Source: Pohlia nutans
Lineage: Eukaryota; Streptophyta; Bryopsida; Bryales; Mniaceae
Length of the DNA stretch: 64,000 nucleotides
Reading direction: 5' to 3'
Assembly: GCA_022496805.1 (NCBI GenBank)
Contig: CM040089.1
Location: 41,338,372 to 41,402,371 of the forward strand
Position numbers and translations under genes: made by a program. The stretch's first letter is position 1. Every line of letters starts with the position of its first letter. Under the pieces are notes generated by a model that was not told where the DNA came from, ran no database searches, and worked only from the letters and a program-made list of their open reading frames with translations. Below are positions 9,314 to 21,886 of the stretch, one piece after another.

Positions 9314-10104
9314 GATGGAAGTAAAAATGGCAACCTTGTTGCATGACACGTTTGGTTGCAGAGTTTTCAGCAGTGCTTATTTATCAACCTCTGGTTTGTC
9401 ATTCCTCCTCTCAATATAGGAGTTAATATTGGATGTACATAGCCGGTGGAATCGGGTGTAAATGGGGTGGTTTAAGGTTACTTCTTCTTCAACTACATGC
9501 TGCTTTTCAATGACCATAGAGCACTTTTGGGATGTTCTTGGCCCCACCCTGGGGGCGGTTTTGTATTTCCAAAAAACACCACTTTGAAAATTCATAGAAA
9601 TTACAAATTTTATCTGAAAAATATGATTTCACTTGGATTCAACTCCACTAAGATTTTATCTTCTCTTCAAAATTTAGTGACACGTTCCAAGATGTTCAAA
9701 TTGCTTAAATGGATGGTAATAGGTACTTCCACTTTAGTGCACCTAGTTATATTTGGAAAGTTAGGGAATCCCAAGGTGATCAAAATGAGTTTGGTTCCAC
9801 CGCTTCTACTCAGTCTTGTAAAATTCGGCCACCAATGTGTCCAAGTGTATCAGTGTGACTGAGCTGCCCTGTCATGGCCACCAGGTTTGGCTCCTCCAAA
9901 TGGGGATATCCTCACAATTGCTAAACCGCCACAGTTGGGACCCCACAAGGATCCACCAAAAATGTTTGACTTCTAATGATGCTCATGCCAAGCCAAATAG
10001 TATTTACAAACTAAGGACTTATTTCTTTCTTTCTGTTCTGAAACAAATGACACATTTCATTGCAAAGAACCAAATACACATCACTACAGAACAATACGGA
10101 ACTC
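9314..10104. other. Non-coding stretch up to the satellite edge
   Basis: Two overlapping plus-strand frames, 9497-9862 (121 codons) and 9837-10130 (97 codons), are the longest in the left arm. Neither has a recognisable domain, conserved motif or codon pattern, and the second runs into the satellite, which argues against a real gene. A minus frame at 9377-9595 overlaps them. I regard all three as chance, with low certainty for the 121-codon one. Confidence 0.4.
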
Positions 10105-13100
10105 AGAGCATTCCCACCCATGCATGCTAGGACTAACTCTCTGAAATTATTCATCTATATTTGAAGGGCCCTTGCACTCACACTCCCCCACCCTTGCACG
10201 CCCCTCACATATCAAAAGTGCGCATCAAATAGTCAATGGACCAATCACAAGTAGAATGTGAGGATATAGTCAACTAAATAGTGATTTGAAGGCTCAGTTT
10301 CTAACACGCTAGGATTGACAGTCAAAGCATTCCCACCCATGCACGCTAGGACTAACTCTCTGAAATGATTCATCTATATTTGAAGGGCCCTTGCACTCAC
10401 ACTCCCCCACCCTTGCACGCCCCTCACATATCAAAAGTGCGCATCAAATAGTCAATGGACCAATCACAAGTAGAATGTGAGGATATAGTCAACTAAATAG
10501 TGATTTGAAGGCTCAGTTTCTAACACGCTAGGATTGAGAGTCAAAGCATTCCCACCCATGCACGCTAGGACTAACTCTCTGAAATTATTCATCTATATTT
10601 GAAGGGCCCTTGCACTCACACTCCCCCACCCTTGCACGCCCCTCACATATCAAAAGTGCGCATCAAATAGTCAATGGACCAATCACAAGTAGAATGTGAG
10701 GATATAGTCAACTAAATAGTGATTTGAAGGCTCAGTTTCTAACACGCTAGGATTGAGAGTCAAAGCATTCCCACCCATGCACGCTAGGACTAACTCTCTG
10801 AAATGATTCATCTATATTTGAAGGGCCCTTGCACTCACACTCCCCCACCCTTGCACGCCCCTCACATATCAAAAGTGCGCATCAAATAGTCAATGGACCA
10901 ATCACAAAAAGAATGTGAGGATATAGTCAACTAAATAGTGATTTGAAGGCTCAGTTTCTAACACGCTAGGATTGAGAGTCAAAGCATTCCCACCCATGCA
11001 CGCTAGGACTAACTCTCTGAAATTAATCATCTATATTTGAAGGGCCCTTGCACTCACACTCTCCCACCCTTGCACGCCCCTCACATATCAAAAGTGCGCA
11101 TCAAATAGTCAATGGACCAATCACAAGTAGAATGTGAGGATATAGTCAACTAAATAGTGATTTGAAGGCTCAGTTTCTAACACGCTAGGATTGAGAGTCA
11201 AAGCATTCCCACCCATGCACGCTAGGACTAACTCTCTGAAATTATTCATCTATATTTGAAGGGCCCTTGCACTCACACTCCCCCACCCTTGCACGCCCCT
11301 CACATATCAAAAGTGCGCATCAAATAGTCAATGGACCAATCACAAGTAGAATGTGAGGATATAGTCAACTAAATAGTGATTTGAAGGCTCAGTTTCTAAC
11401 ACGCTAGGATTGAGAGTCAAAGCATTCCCACCCATGCACGCTAGGACTAACTCTCTGAAATTATTCATCTATATTTGAAGGGCCCTTGCACTCACACTCC
11501 CCCACCCTTGCACGCCCCTCACATATCAAAAGTGCGCATCAAATAGTCAATGGACCAATCACAAGTAGAATGTGAGGATATAGTCAACTAAATAGTGATT
11601 TGAAGGCTCAGTTTCTAACACGCTAGGATTGAGAGTCAAAGCATTCCCACCCATGCACGCTAGGACTAACTCTCTGAAATTATTCATCTATATTTGAAGG
11701 GCCCTTGCACTCACACTCCCCCACCCTTGCACGCCCCTCACATATCAAAAGTGCGCATCAAATAGTCAATGGACCAATCACAAAAAGAATGTGAGGATAT
11801 AGTCAACTAAATAGTGATTTGAAGGCTCAGTTTCAAACACGCTAGGATTGACAGTTAGAGCATTCCCACCCATGCACGCTAGGACTAACTCTCTGAAATG
11901 ATTCATCTATATTTGAAGGGCCGTTGCACTCACACACCCCCACCCTTGCACGCCCCTCACATATCAAAAATGCGCATCAAATAGTCAATGGACCAATCTG
12001 AAGTAGAATGTGAGGATATAGTCAACTAAATAGTGATTTGAAGGCTCAGTTTCTAACACGCTAGGATTGAGAGTCAAAGCATTCCCACCCATGCCCGCTA
12101 GGACTAACTCTCTGAAATGATTCATCTATATTTGAAGGGCCGTTGCACTCACACTCCCCCACCCTTGCACGCCCCTCACATATCAAAAGTGCGCATCAAA
12201 TAGTCAATGGACCAATCACAAGTAGAATGTGAGGATATAGTCAACTAAATAGTGATTTGAAGGCTCAGTTTCTAACACGCTAGGATTGACAGTTAGAGCA
12301 TTCCCACCTATGCACGCTAGGACTAACTCTCTGAAATTATTCATCTATATTTGAAGGGCCCTTGCACTCACACTCCCCCACCCTTGCACGCCCCTCACAT
12401 ATCAAAAGTGCGCATCAAATAGTCAATGGACCAATCACAAGTAGAATGTGAGGATATAGTCAACTAAATAGTGATTTGAAGGCTCAGTTTCTAACACGCT
12501 AGGATTGACAGTGAGAGCATTCCCACCTATGCACGCTAGGACTAACTCTCTGAAATTATTCATCTATATTTGAAGGGCCCTTGCACTCACAATCGCCAAC
12601 CCTTGCACGCCCCTCACATATCAAAAGTGCGCATCAAATAGTCAATGGACCAATCACAAGTAGAATGTGAGGATATAGTCAACTAAATAGTGATTTGAAG
12701 GCTCAGTTTCTAACACGCTAGGATTGACAGTTAGAGCATTCCCACCTATGCACGCTAGGACTAACTCTCTGAAATGATTCATCTATATTTGAAGAGCCGT
12801 TGCACTCACACTCCTCCACCCTTGCACGCCCCTCACATATCAAAAGTGCGCATCAAATAGTCAATGGACCAATCACAAGTAGAATGTGAGGATATAGTCA
12901 ACTAAATAGTGATTTGAAGGCTCAGTTTCTAACACGCTAGGATTGACAGTTAGAGCATTCCCACCTATGCACGCTAGGACTAACTCTCTGAAATTATTCA
13001 TCTATATTTGAAGGGCCCTTGCACTCACATTCTCCAACCCTTGCACGCCCCTCACATATCAAAAGTGCGCATCAAATAGTCAATGGACCAATCACAAGTA

Positions 13101-14361
13101 GAATGTGAGGATATAGTCAACTAAATAGTGATTTGAAGGCTCAGTTTCTAACACGCTAGGATTGAGAGTCAAAGCATTCCCACCCATGCACGCTAGGACT
13201 AACTCTCTGAAATGATTCATCTATATTTGAAGGGCCCTTGCACTCACACTCCCCCACCCTTGCACGCCCCTCACATATCAAAAGTGCGCATCAAATAGTC
13301 AATGGACCAATCACAAGTAGAATATGAGGATATAGTCAACTAAATAGTGATTTGAAGGCTCAGTTTCTAACACAATAGGATTGAGAGTCAAAGCATTCCC
13401 ACCCATGCACGCTAGGACTAACTCTCTGAAATGATTCATCTATATTTGAAGGGCCCTTGCACTCACACTCCCCCACCCTTGCACGCCCCTCACATATCAA
13501 AAGTGCGCATCAAATAGTCAATGGACCAATCTGAAGTAGAATGTGAGGATATAGTCAACTAAATAGTGATTTGAAGGCTCAGTTTCTAACACGCTAGGAT
13601 TGAGAGTCAAAGCATTCCCACCCATGCACGCTAGGACTAACTCTCTGAAATGATTCATCTATATTTGAAGGGCCGTTGCACTCACACTCCCCCACCCTTG
13701 CACGCCCCTCACATATCAAAAGTGCGCATCAAATAGTCAATGGACCAATCTGAAGTAGAATGTGAGGATATAGTCAACTATATAGTGATTTGAAGGCTCA
13801 GTTTCTAACACGCTAGGATTGAAAGTCAAAGCATTCCCACCCATGCACGCTAGGACTAACTCTCTGAAATGATTCATCTATATTTGAAGGGCCCTTGCAC
13901 TCACACTCCCCCACCCTTGCACGCCCCTCACATATCAAAAGTGCGCATCAAATAGTCAATGGACCAATCTGAAGTAGAATGTGAGGATATAGTCAACTAA
14001 ATAGTGATTTGAAGGCTCAGTTTCTAACACGCTAGGATTGAGAGTCAAAGCATTCCCACCCATGCACGCTAGGACTAACTCTCTGAAATGATTCATCTAT
14101 ATTTGAAGGGCCGTTGCACTCACACTCCCCCACCCTTGCACGCCCCTCACATATCAAAAGTGCGCATCAAATAGTCAATGGACCAATCACAAGTAGAATG
14201 TGAGGATATAGTCAACTAAATAGTGATTTGAAGGCTCAGTTTCTAACACGCTAGGATTGACAGTTAGAGCATTCCCACCTATGCACGCTGGGACTAACTC
14301 TCTGAAATTATTCATCTATATTTGAAGAGCCGTTGCACTCACACTCCCCCACCCTTGCACG

Positions 14362-15079
14362 CCCCTCACATATCAAAAGTGCGCATCAAATAGTCAATGG
14401 ACCAATCAGAAGTAGAATGTGAGGATATAGTCAACTAAATAGTGATTTGAAGGCTCAGTTTCTAACACGCTAGGATTGAGAGTCAAAGCATTCCCACCCA
14501 TGCACGCTAGGACTAACTCTCTGAAATTATTCATCTATATTTGAAGGGCCCTTGCACTCACACTCCCCCACCGTTGCACGCCCCCTCACATATCAAAAGT
14601 GCTCATCAAATAGTCAATGGACCAATCACAAGTAGAATGTGAGGATATAGTCAACTAAATAGTGATTTGAAGGCTTAGTTTCTAACACGCTAGGATTGAG
14701 AGTCAAAGCATTCCCACCCATGCACGCTAGGACTAACTCTCTGAAATTATTCATCTATATTTGAAGGGCCCTTGCACTCACACTCCCCCACCCTTGCACG
14801 CCCCCTCACATATCAAAAGTGCGCATCAAATAGTCAATGGACCAATCACAAGTAGAATGTGAGGATATAGTCAACTAAATAGTGATTTGAAGGCTCAGTT
14901 TCTAACACGCTAGAATTGAGAGTCAAAGCATTCCCACCCATGCACGCTAGGACTAACTCTCTGAAATTATTCATCTATATTTGAAGGACCCTTGCACTCA
15001 CACTCCCCCACCCTTGCACGCCCCCTCACATATCAAAAGTGCGCATCAAATAGTCAATGGACCAATCACAAGTAGAATG
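14362..15079 (+). repeat. Tract of three consecutive 220-bp monomers
   Basis: Three adjacent units carry five Cs instead of four (CACGCCCCCTCACA) near 14580, 14800 and 15020, spaced 220 bp apart. They are the only units with an insertion. Their adjacency shows one insertion copied by local tandem duplication or gene conversion. Confidence 0.85.
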
Positions 15080-16850
15080 TGAGGATATAGTCAACTAAAT
15101 AGTGATTTGAAGGCTCAGTTTCTAACACGCTAGGATTGAGAGTCAAAGCATTCCCACCCATGCACGCTAGGACTAACTCTCTGAAATGATTCATCTATAT
15201 TTGAAGGGCCCTTGCACTCACACTCCCCCACCCTTGCACGCCCCTCACATATCAAAAGTGCGCATCAAATAGTCAATGGACCAATCACAAGTAGAATGTG
15301 AGGATATAGTCAACTAAATAGTGATTTGAAGGCTCAGTTTCTAACACGCTAGGATTGAGAGTCAAAGCATTCCCACCCATGCACGCTAGGACTAACTCTC
15401 TGAAATGATTCATCTATATTTGAAGGGCCGTTGCACTCACACTCCCCCACCCTTGCACGCCCCTCACATATCAAAAGTGCGCATCAAATAGTCAATGGAC
15501 CAATCACAAGTAGAATGTGAGGATATAGTCAACTAAATAGTGATTTGAAGGCTCAGTTTCTAACACGCTAGGATTGACAGTTAGAGCATTCCCACCTATG
15601 CACGCTGGGACTAACTCTCTGAAATTATTCATCTATATTTGAAGAGCCGTTGCACTCACACTCCCCCACCCTTGCACGCCCCTCACATATCAAAAGTGCG
15701 CATCAAATAGTCAATGGACCAATCAGAAGTAGAATGTGAGGATATAGTCAACTAAATAGTGATTTGAAGGCTCAGTTTCTAACACGCTAGGATTGAGAGT
15801 CAAAGCATTCCCACCCATGCACGCTAGGACTAACTCTCTGAAATTATTCATCTATATTTGAAGGGCCCTTGCACTCACACTCCCCCACTCTTGCACGCCC
15901 CTCACATATCAAAAGTGCGCATCAAATAGTCAATGGACCAATCACAAGTAGAATGTGAGGATATAGTCAACTAAATAGTGATTTGAAGGCTCAGTTTCTA
16001 ACACAATAGGATTGAGAGTCAAAGCATTCCCACCCATGCACGCTAGGACTAACTCTCTGAAATGATTCATCTATATTTGAAGGGCCCTTGCACTCACACT
16101 CCCCCACCCTTGCACGCCCCTCACATATCAAAAGTGCGCATCAAATAGTCAATGGACCAATCACAAGTAGAATGTGAGGATATAGTCAACTAAATAGTGA
16201 TTTGAAGGCTCAGTTTCTAACACAATAGGATTGAGAGTCAAAGCATTCCCACCCATGCACGCTAGGACTAACTCTCTGAAATGATTCATCTATATTTGAA
16301 GGGCCCTTGCACTCACACTCCCCCACCCTTGCACGCCCCTCACATATCAAAAGTGCGCATCAAATAGTCAATGGACCAATCACAAGTAGAATGTGAGGAT
16401 ATAGTCAACTAAATAGTGATTTGAAGGCTGAGTTTCTAACACGCTTGGATTGACAGTCAAAGCATTCCCACCCATGCACGCTAGGACTAACTCTCTGAAA
16501 TTATTCATCTATATTTGAAGGGCCCTTGCACTCACACTCCCCCACCCTTGCACGCCCCTCACATATCAAAAGTGCGCATCAAATAGTCAATGGACCAATC
16601 ACAAGTAGAATGTGAGGATATAGTCAACTAAATAGTGATTTGAAGGCTGAGTTTCTAACACGCTAGGATTGAGAGTCAAAGCATTCCCACCCATGCACGC
16701 TAGGACTAACTCTCTGAAATTAATCATCTATATTTGAAGGGCCCTTGCACTCACACTCCCCCACCCTTGCACGCCCCTCACATATCAAAAGTGCGCATCA
16801 AATAGTCAATGGACCAATCACAAGTAGAATGTGAGGATATAGTCAACTAA

Positions 16851-19800
16851 GTAGTGATTTGAAGGCTCAGTTTCTAACACAATAGGATTGAGAGTCAAAG
16901 CATTCCCACCCATGCACGCTAGGACTAACTCTCTGAAATGATTCATCTATATTTGAAGGGCCCTTACACTCACACTCCCCCACCCTTGCACGCCCCTCAC
17001 ATATCAAAAGTGCGCATCAAATAGTCAATGGACCAATCTGAAGTAGAATGTGAGGATATAGTCAACTAAATAGTGATTTGAAGGCTCAGTTTCTAACACG
17101 CTAGGACTGACAGTTAGAGCATTCCCACCTATGCACGCTAGGACTAACTCTCTGAAATGATTCATCTATATTTGAAGAGCCGTTGCACTCACACTCCCCC
17201 ACCCTTGCACGCCCCTCACATATCAAAAGTGCGCATCAAATAGTCAATGGACCAATCACAAGTAGAATGTGAGGATATAGTCAACTAAATAGTGATTTGA
17301 AGGCTCAGTTTCTAACACAATAGGATTGAGAGTCAAAGCATTCCCACCCATGCACGCTAGGACTAACTCTCTGAAATTATTCATCTATATTTGAAGGGCC
17401 CTTGCACTCACACTCCCCCACCCTTGCACGCCCCTCACATATCAAAAGTGCGCATCAAATAGTCAATGGACCAATCACAAGTAGAATGTGAGGATATAGT
17501 CAACTAAATAGTGATTTGAAGGCTCAGTTTCTAACACAATAGGATTGAGAGTCAAAGCATTCCCACCCATGCACGCTAGGACTAACTCTCTGAAATTATT
17601 CATCTATATTTGAAGGGCCCTTGCACTCACACTCCCCCACCCTTGCACGCCCCTCACATATCAAAAGTGCGCATCAAATAGTCAATGGACCAATCACAAG
17701 TAGAATGTGAGGATATAGTCAACTAAATAGTGATTTGAAGGCTGAGTTTCTAACACAATAGGATTGAGAGTCAAAGCATTCCCACCCATGCACGCTAGGA
17801 CTAACTCTCTGAAATGATTCATCTATATTTGAAGGGCCCTTGCACTCACACTCCCCCACCCTTGCACGCCCCTCACATATCAAAAGTGCGCATCAAATAG
17901 TCAATGGACCAATCACAAAAAGAATGTGAGGATATAGTCAACTAAATAGTGATTTGAAGGCTCAGTTTCTAACACGCTAGGATTGAGAGTCAAAGCATTC
18001 CCACCCATGCACGCTAGGACTAACTCTCTGAAATGATTCATCTATATTTGAAGGGCCCTTGCACTCACACTCCCCCACCCTTGCACGCCCCTCACATATC
18101 AAAAGTGCGCATCAAATAGTCAATGGACCAATCACAAGTAGAATGTGAGGATATAGTCAACTAAATAGTGATTTGAAGGCTCAGTTTCTAACACGCTAGG
18201 ATTGACAGTCAAAGCATTCCCACCCATGCACGCTAGGACTAACTCTCTGAAATGATTCATCTATATTTGAAGGGCCCTTGCACTCACACTCCCCCACCCT
18301 TGCACGCCCCTCACATATCAAAAGTGCGCATCAAATAGTCAATGGACCAATCACAAGTAGAATGTGAGGATATAGTCAACTAAATAGTGATTTGAAGGCT
18401 CAGTTTCTAACACGCTAGGATTGAGAGTCAAAGCATTCCCACCCATGCACGCTAGGACTAACTCTCTGAAATGATTCATCTATATTTGAAGGGCCCTTGC
18501 ACTCACACTCCCCCACCCTTGCACGCCCCTCACATATCAAAAGTGCGCATCAAATAGTCAATGGACCAATCACAAGTAGAATGTGAGGATATAGTCAACT
18601 AAATAGTGATTTGAAGGCTCAGTTTCTAACACGCTAGGATTGAGAGTCAAAGCATTCCCACCCATGCACGCTAGGACTAACTCTCTGAAATTATTCATCT
18701 ATATTTGAAGGGCCCTTGCACTCACACTCCCCCACCCTTGCACGCCCCTCACATATCAAAAGTGCGCATCAAATAGTCAATGGACCAATCACAAAAAGAA
18801 TGTGAGGATATAGTCAACTAAATAGTGATTTGAAGGCTCAGTTCTAACACGCTAGGATTGACAGTTAGAGCATTCCCACCCATGCACGCTAGGACTAACT
18901 CTCTGAAATTATTCATCTATATTTGAAGGGCCCTTGCACTCACACACCCCCACCCTTGCACGCCCCTCACATATCAAAAATGCGCATCAAATAGTCAATG
19001 GACCAATCTGAAGTAGAATGTGAGGATATAGTCAACTAAATAGTGATTTGAAGGCTCAGTTTCTAACACGCTAGGATTGAGAGTCAAAGCATTCCCACCC
19101 ATGCCCGCTAGGACTAACTCTCTGAAATGATTCATCTATATTTGAAGGGCCGTTGCACTCACACTCCCCCACCCTTGCACGCCCCTCACATATCAAAAGT
19201 GCGCATCAAATAGTCAATGGACCAATCACAAGTAGAATGTGAGGATATAGTCAACTAAATAGTGATTTGAAGGCTCAGTTTCTAACACGCTAGGATTGAG
19301 AGTCAAAGCATTCCCACCCATGCACGCTAGGACTAACTCTCTGAAATGATTCATCTATATTTGAAGGGCCCTTGCACTCACACTCCCCCACCCTTGCACG
19401 CCCCTCACATATCAAAAGTGCGCATCAAATAGTCAATGGACCAATCACAAGTAGAATGTGAGGATATAGTCAACTAAATAGTGATTTGAAGGCTCAGATT
19501 CTAACACGCTAGGATTAAGAGTCAAAGCATTCCCACCCATGCACGCTAGGACTAACTCTCTGAAATGATTCATCTATATTTGAAGGGCCCTTGCACTCAC
19601 ACTCCCCCACCCTTGCACGCCCCTCACATATCAAAAGTGCGCATCAAATAGTCAATGGACCAATCACAAGTAGAATGTGAGGATATAGTCAACTAAATAG
19701 TGATTTGAAGGCTCAGTTTCTAACACGCTAGGATTGAGAGTCAAAGCATTCCCACCCATGCACGCTAGGACTAACTCTCTGAAATGATTCATCTATATTT

Positions 19801-20353
19801 GAAGGGCCCTTGCACTCACACTCCCCCACCCTTGCACGCCCCTCACATATCAAAAGTGCGCATCAAATAGTCAATGGACCAATCACAAGTAGAATGTGAG
19901 GATATAGTCAACTAAATAGTGATTTGAAGGCTCAGTTTCTAACACGCTAGGATTAAGAGTCAAAGCATTCCCACCCATGCACGCTAGGACTAACTCTCTG
20001 AAATGATTCATCTATATTTGAAGGGCCCTTGCACTCACACTCCCCCACCCTTGCACGCCCCTCACATATCAAAAGTGCGCATCAAATAGTCAATGGACCA
20101 ATCACAAGTAGAATGTGAGGATATAGTCAACTAAATAGTGATTTGAAGGCTCAGTTTCTAACACGCTAGGATTGAGAGTCAAAGCATTCCCACCCATGCA
20201 CGCTAGGACTAACTCTCTGAAATGATTCATCTATATTTGAAGGGCCCTTGCACTCACACTCCCCCACCCTTGCACGCCCCTCACATATCAAAAGTGCGCA
20301 TCAAATAGTCAATGGACCAATCACAAGTAGAATGTGAGGATATAGTCAACTAA
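16851..20353 (+). repeat. Segmental duplication copy A (16 units)
   Basis: Copy A begins with the CTAAGTAG variant at 16851. It shows the ordered variants CTTACACT, AATCTGAAG, GGACTGACAGTTAG, three CACAATAGG units, CACAAAAAG, the single-T deletion at 18841 and CATGCCCGC at 19101. The same order recurs in copy C, offset by 5036 bp (23 units minus the deleted base). Confidence 0.85.
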
Positions 20354-21886
20354 GTAGTGATTTGAAGGCTCAGTTTCTAACACAATAGGATTGAGAGTCA
20401 AAGCATTCCCACCCATGCACGCTAGGACTAACTCTCTGAAATGATTCATCTATATTTGAAGGGCCCTTACACTCACACTCCCCCACCCTTGCACGCCCCT
20501 CACATATCAAAAGTGCGCATCAAATAGTCAATGGACCAATCTGAAGTAGAATGTGAGGATATAGTCAACTAAATAGTGATTTGAAGGCTCAGTTTCTAAC
20601 ACGCTAGGACTGACAGTTAGAGCATTCCCACCTATGCACGCTAGGACTAACTCTCTGAAATGATTCATCTATATTTGAAGAGCCGTTGCACTCACACTCC
20701 CCCACCCTTGCACGCCCCTCACATATCAAAAGTGCGCATCAAATAGTCAATGGACCAATCACAAGTAGAATGTGAGGATATAGTCAACTAAATAGTGATT
20801 TGAAGGCTCAGTTTCTAACACAATAGGATTGAGAGTCAAAGCATTCCCACCCATGCACGCTAGGACTAACTCTCTGAAATTATTCATCTATATTTGAAGG
20901 GCCCTTGCACTCACACTCCCCCACCCTTGCACGCCCCTCACATATCAAAAGTGCGCATCAAATAGTCAATGGACCAATCACAAGTAGAATGTGAGGATAT
21001 AGTCAACTAAATAGTGATTTGAAGGCTCAGTTTCTAACACAATAGGATTGAGAGTCAAAGCATTCCCACCCATGCACGCTAGGACTAACTCTCTGAAATT
21101 ATTCATCTATATTTGAAGGGCCCTTGCACTCACACTCCCCCACCCTTGCACGCCCCTCACATATCAAAAGTGCGCATCAAATAGTCAATGGACCAATCAC
21201 AAGTAGAATGTGAGGATATAGTCAACTAAATAGTGATTTGAAGGCTGAGTTTCTAACACAATAGGATTGAGAGTCAAAGCATTCCCACCCATGCACGCTA
21301 GGACTAACTCTCTGAAATGATTCATCTATATTTGAAGGGCCCTTGCACTCACACTCCCCCACCCTTGCACGCCCCTCACATATCAAAAGTGCGCATCAAA
21401 TAGTCAATGGACCAATCACAAAAAGAATGTGAGGATATAGTCAACTAAATAGTGATTTGAAGGCTCAGTTTCTAACACGCTAGGATTGAGAGTCAAAGCA
21501 TTCCCACCCATGCACGCTAGGACTAACTCTCTGAAATGATTCATCTATATTTGAAGGGCCCTTGCACTCACACTCCCCCACCCTTGCACGCCCCTCACAT
21601 ATCAAAAGTGCGCATCAAATAGTCAATGGACCAATCACAAGTAGAATGTGAGGATATAGTCAACTAAATAGTGATTTGAAGGCTCAGTTTCTAACACGCT
21701 AGGATTGAGAGTCAAAGCATTCCCACCCATGCACGCTAGGACTAACTCTCTGAAATGATTCATCTATATTTGAAGGGCCCTTGCACTCACACTCCCCCAC
21801 CCTTGCACGCCCCTCACATATCAAAAGTGCGCATCAAATAGTCAATGGACCAATCACAAGTAGAATGTGAGGATATAGTCAACTAA
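20354..21886 (+). repeat. Segmental duplication copy B (7 units)
   Basis: These 1533 bp repeat the first seven units of copy A, from CTAAGTAG through the CACAAAAAG-bearing unit and one beyond, and lie immediately before copy C. The arrangement A(16)-B(7)-C(16) is what one unequal exchange between misaligned A-type blocks would leave. Confidence 0.8.

Noticed and set aside
10085..10108. A partial monomer left of the array start (CTCAG just before AGCATTCC)
   Set aside because: The five-base match is too short; bases further left do not align with the monomer.
9497..10130. Two overlapping plus-strand frames (121 and 97 codons) as genes
   Set aside because: No recognisable domain; the second ends inside the satellite; composition is like the surrounding non-coding DNA.
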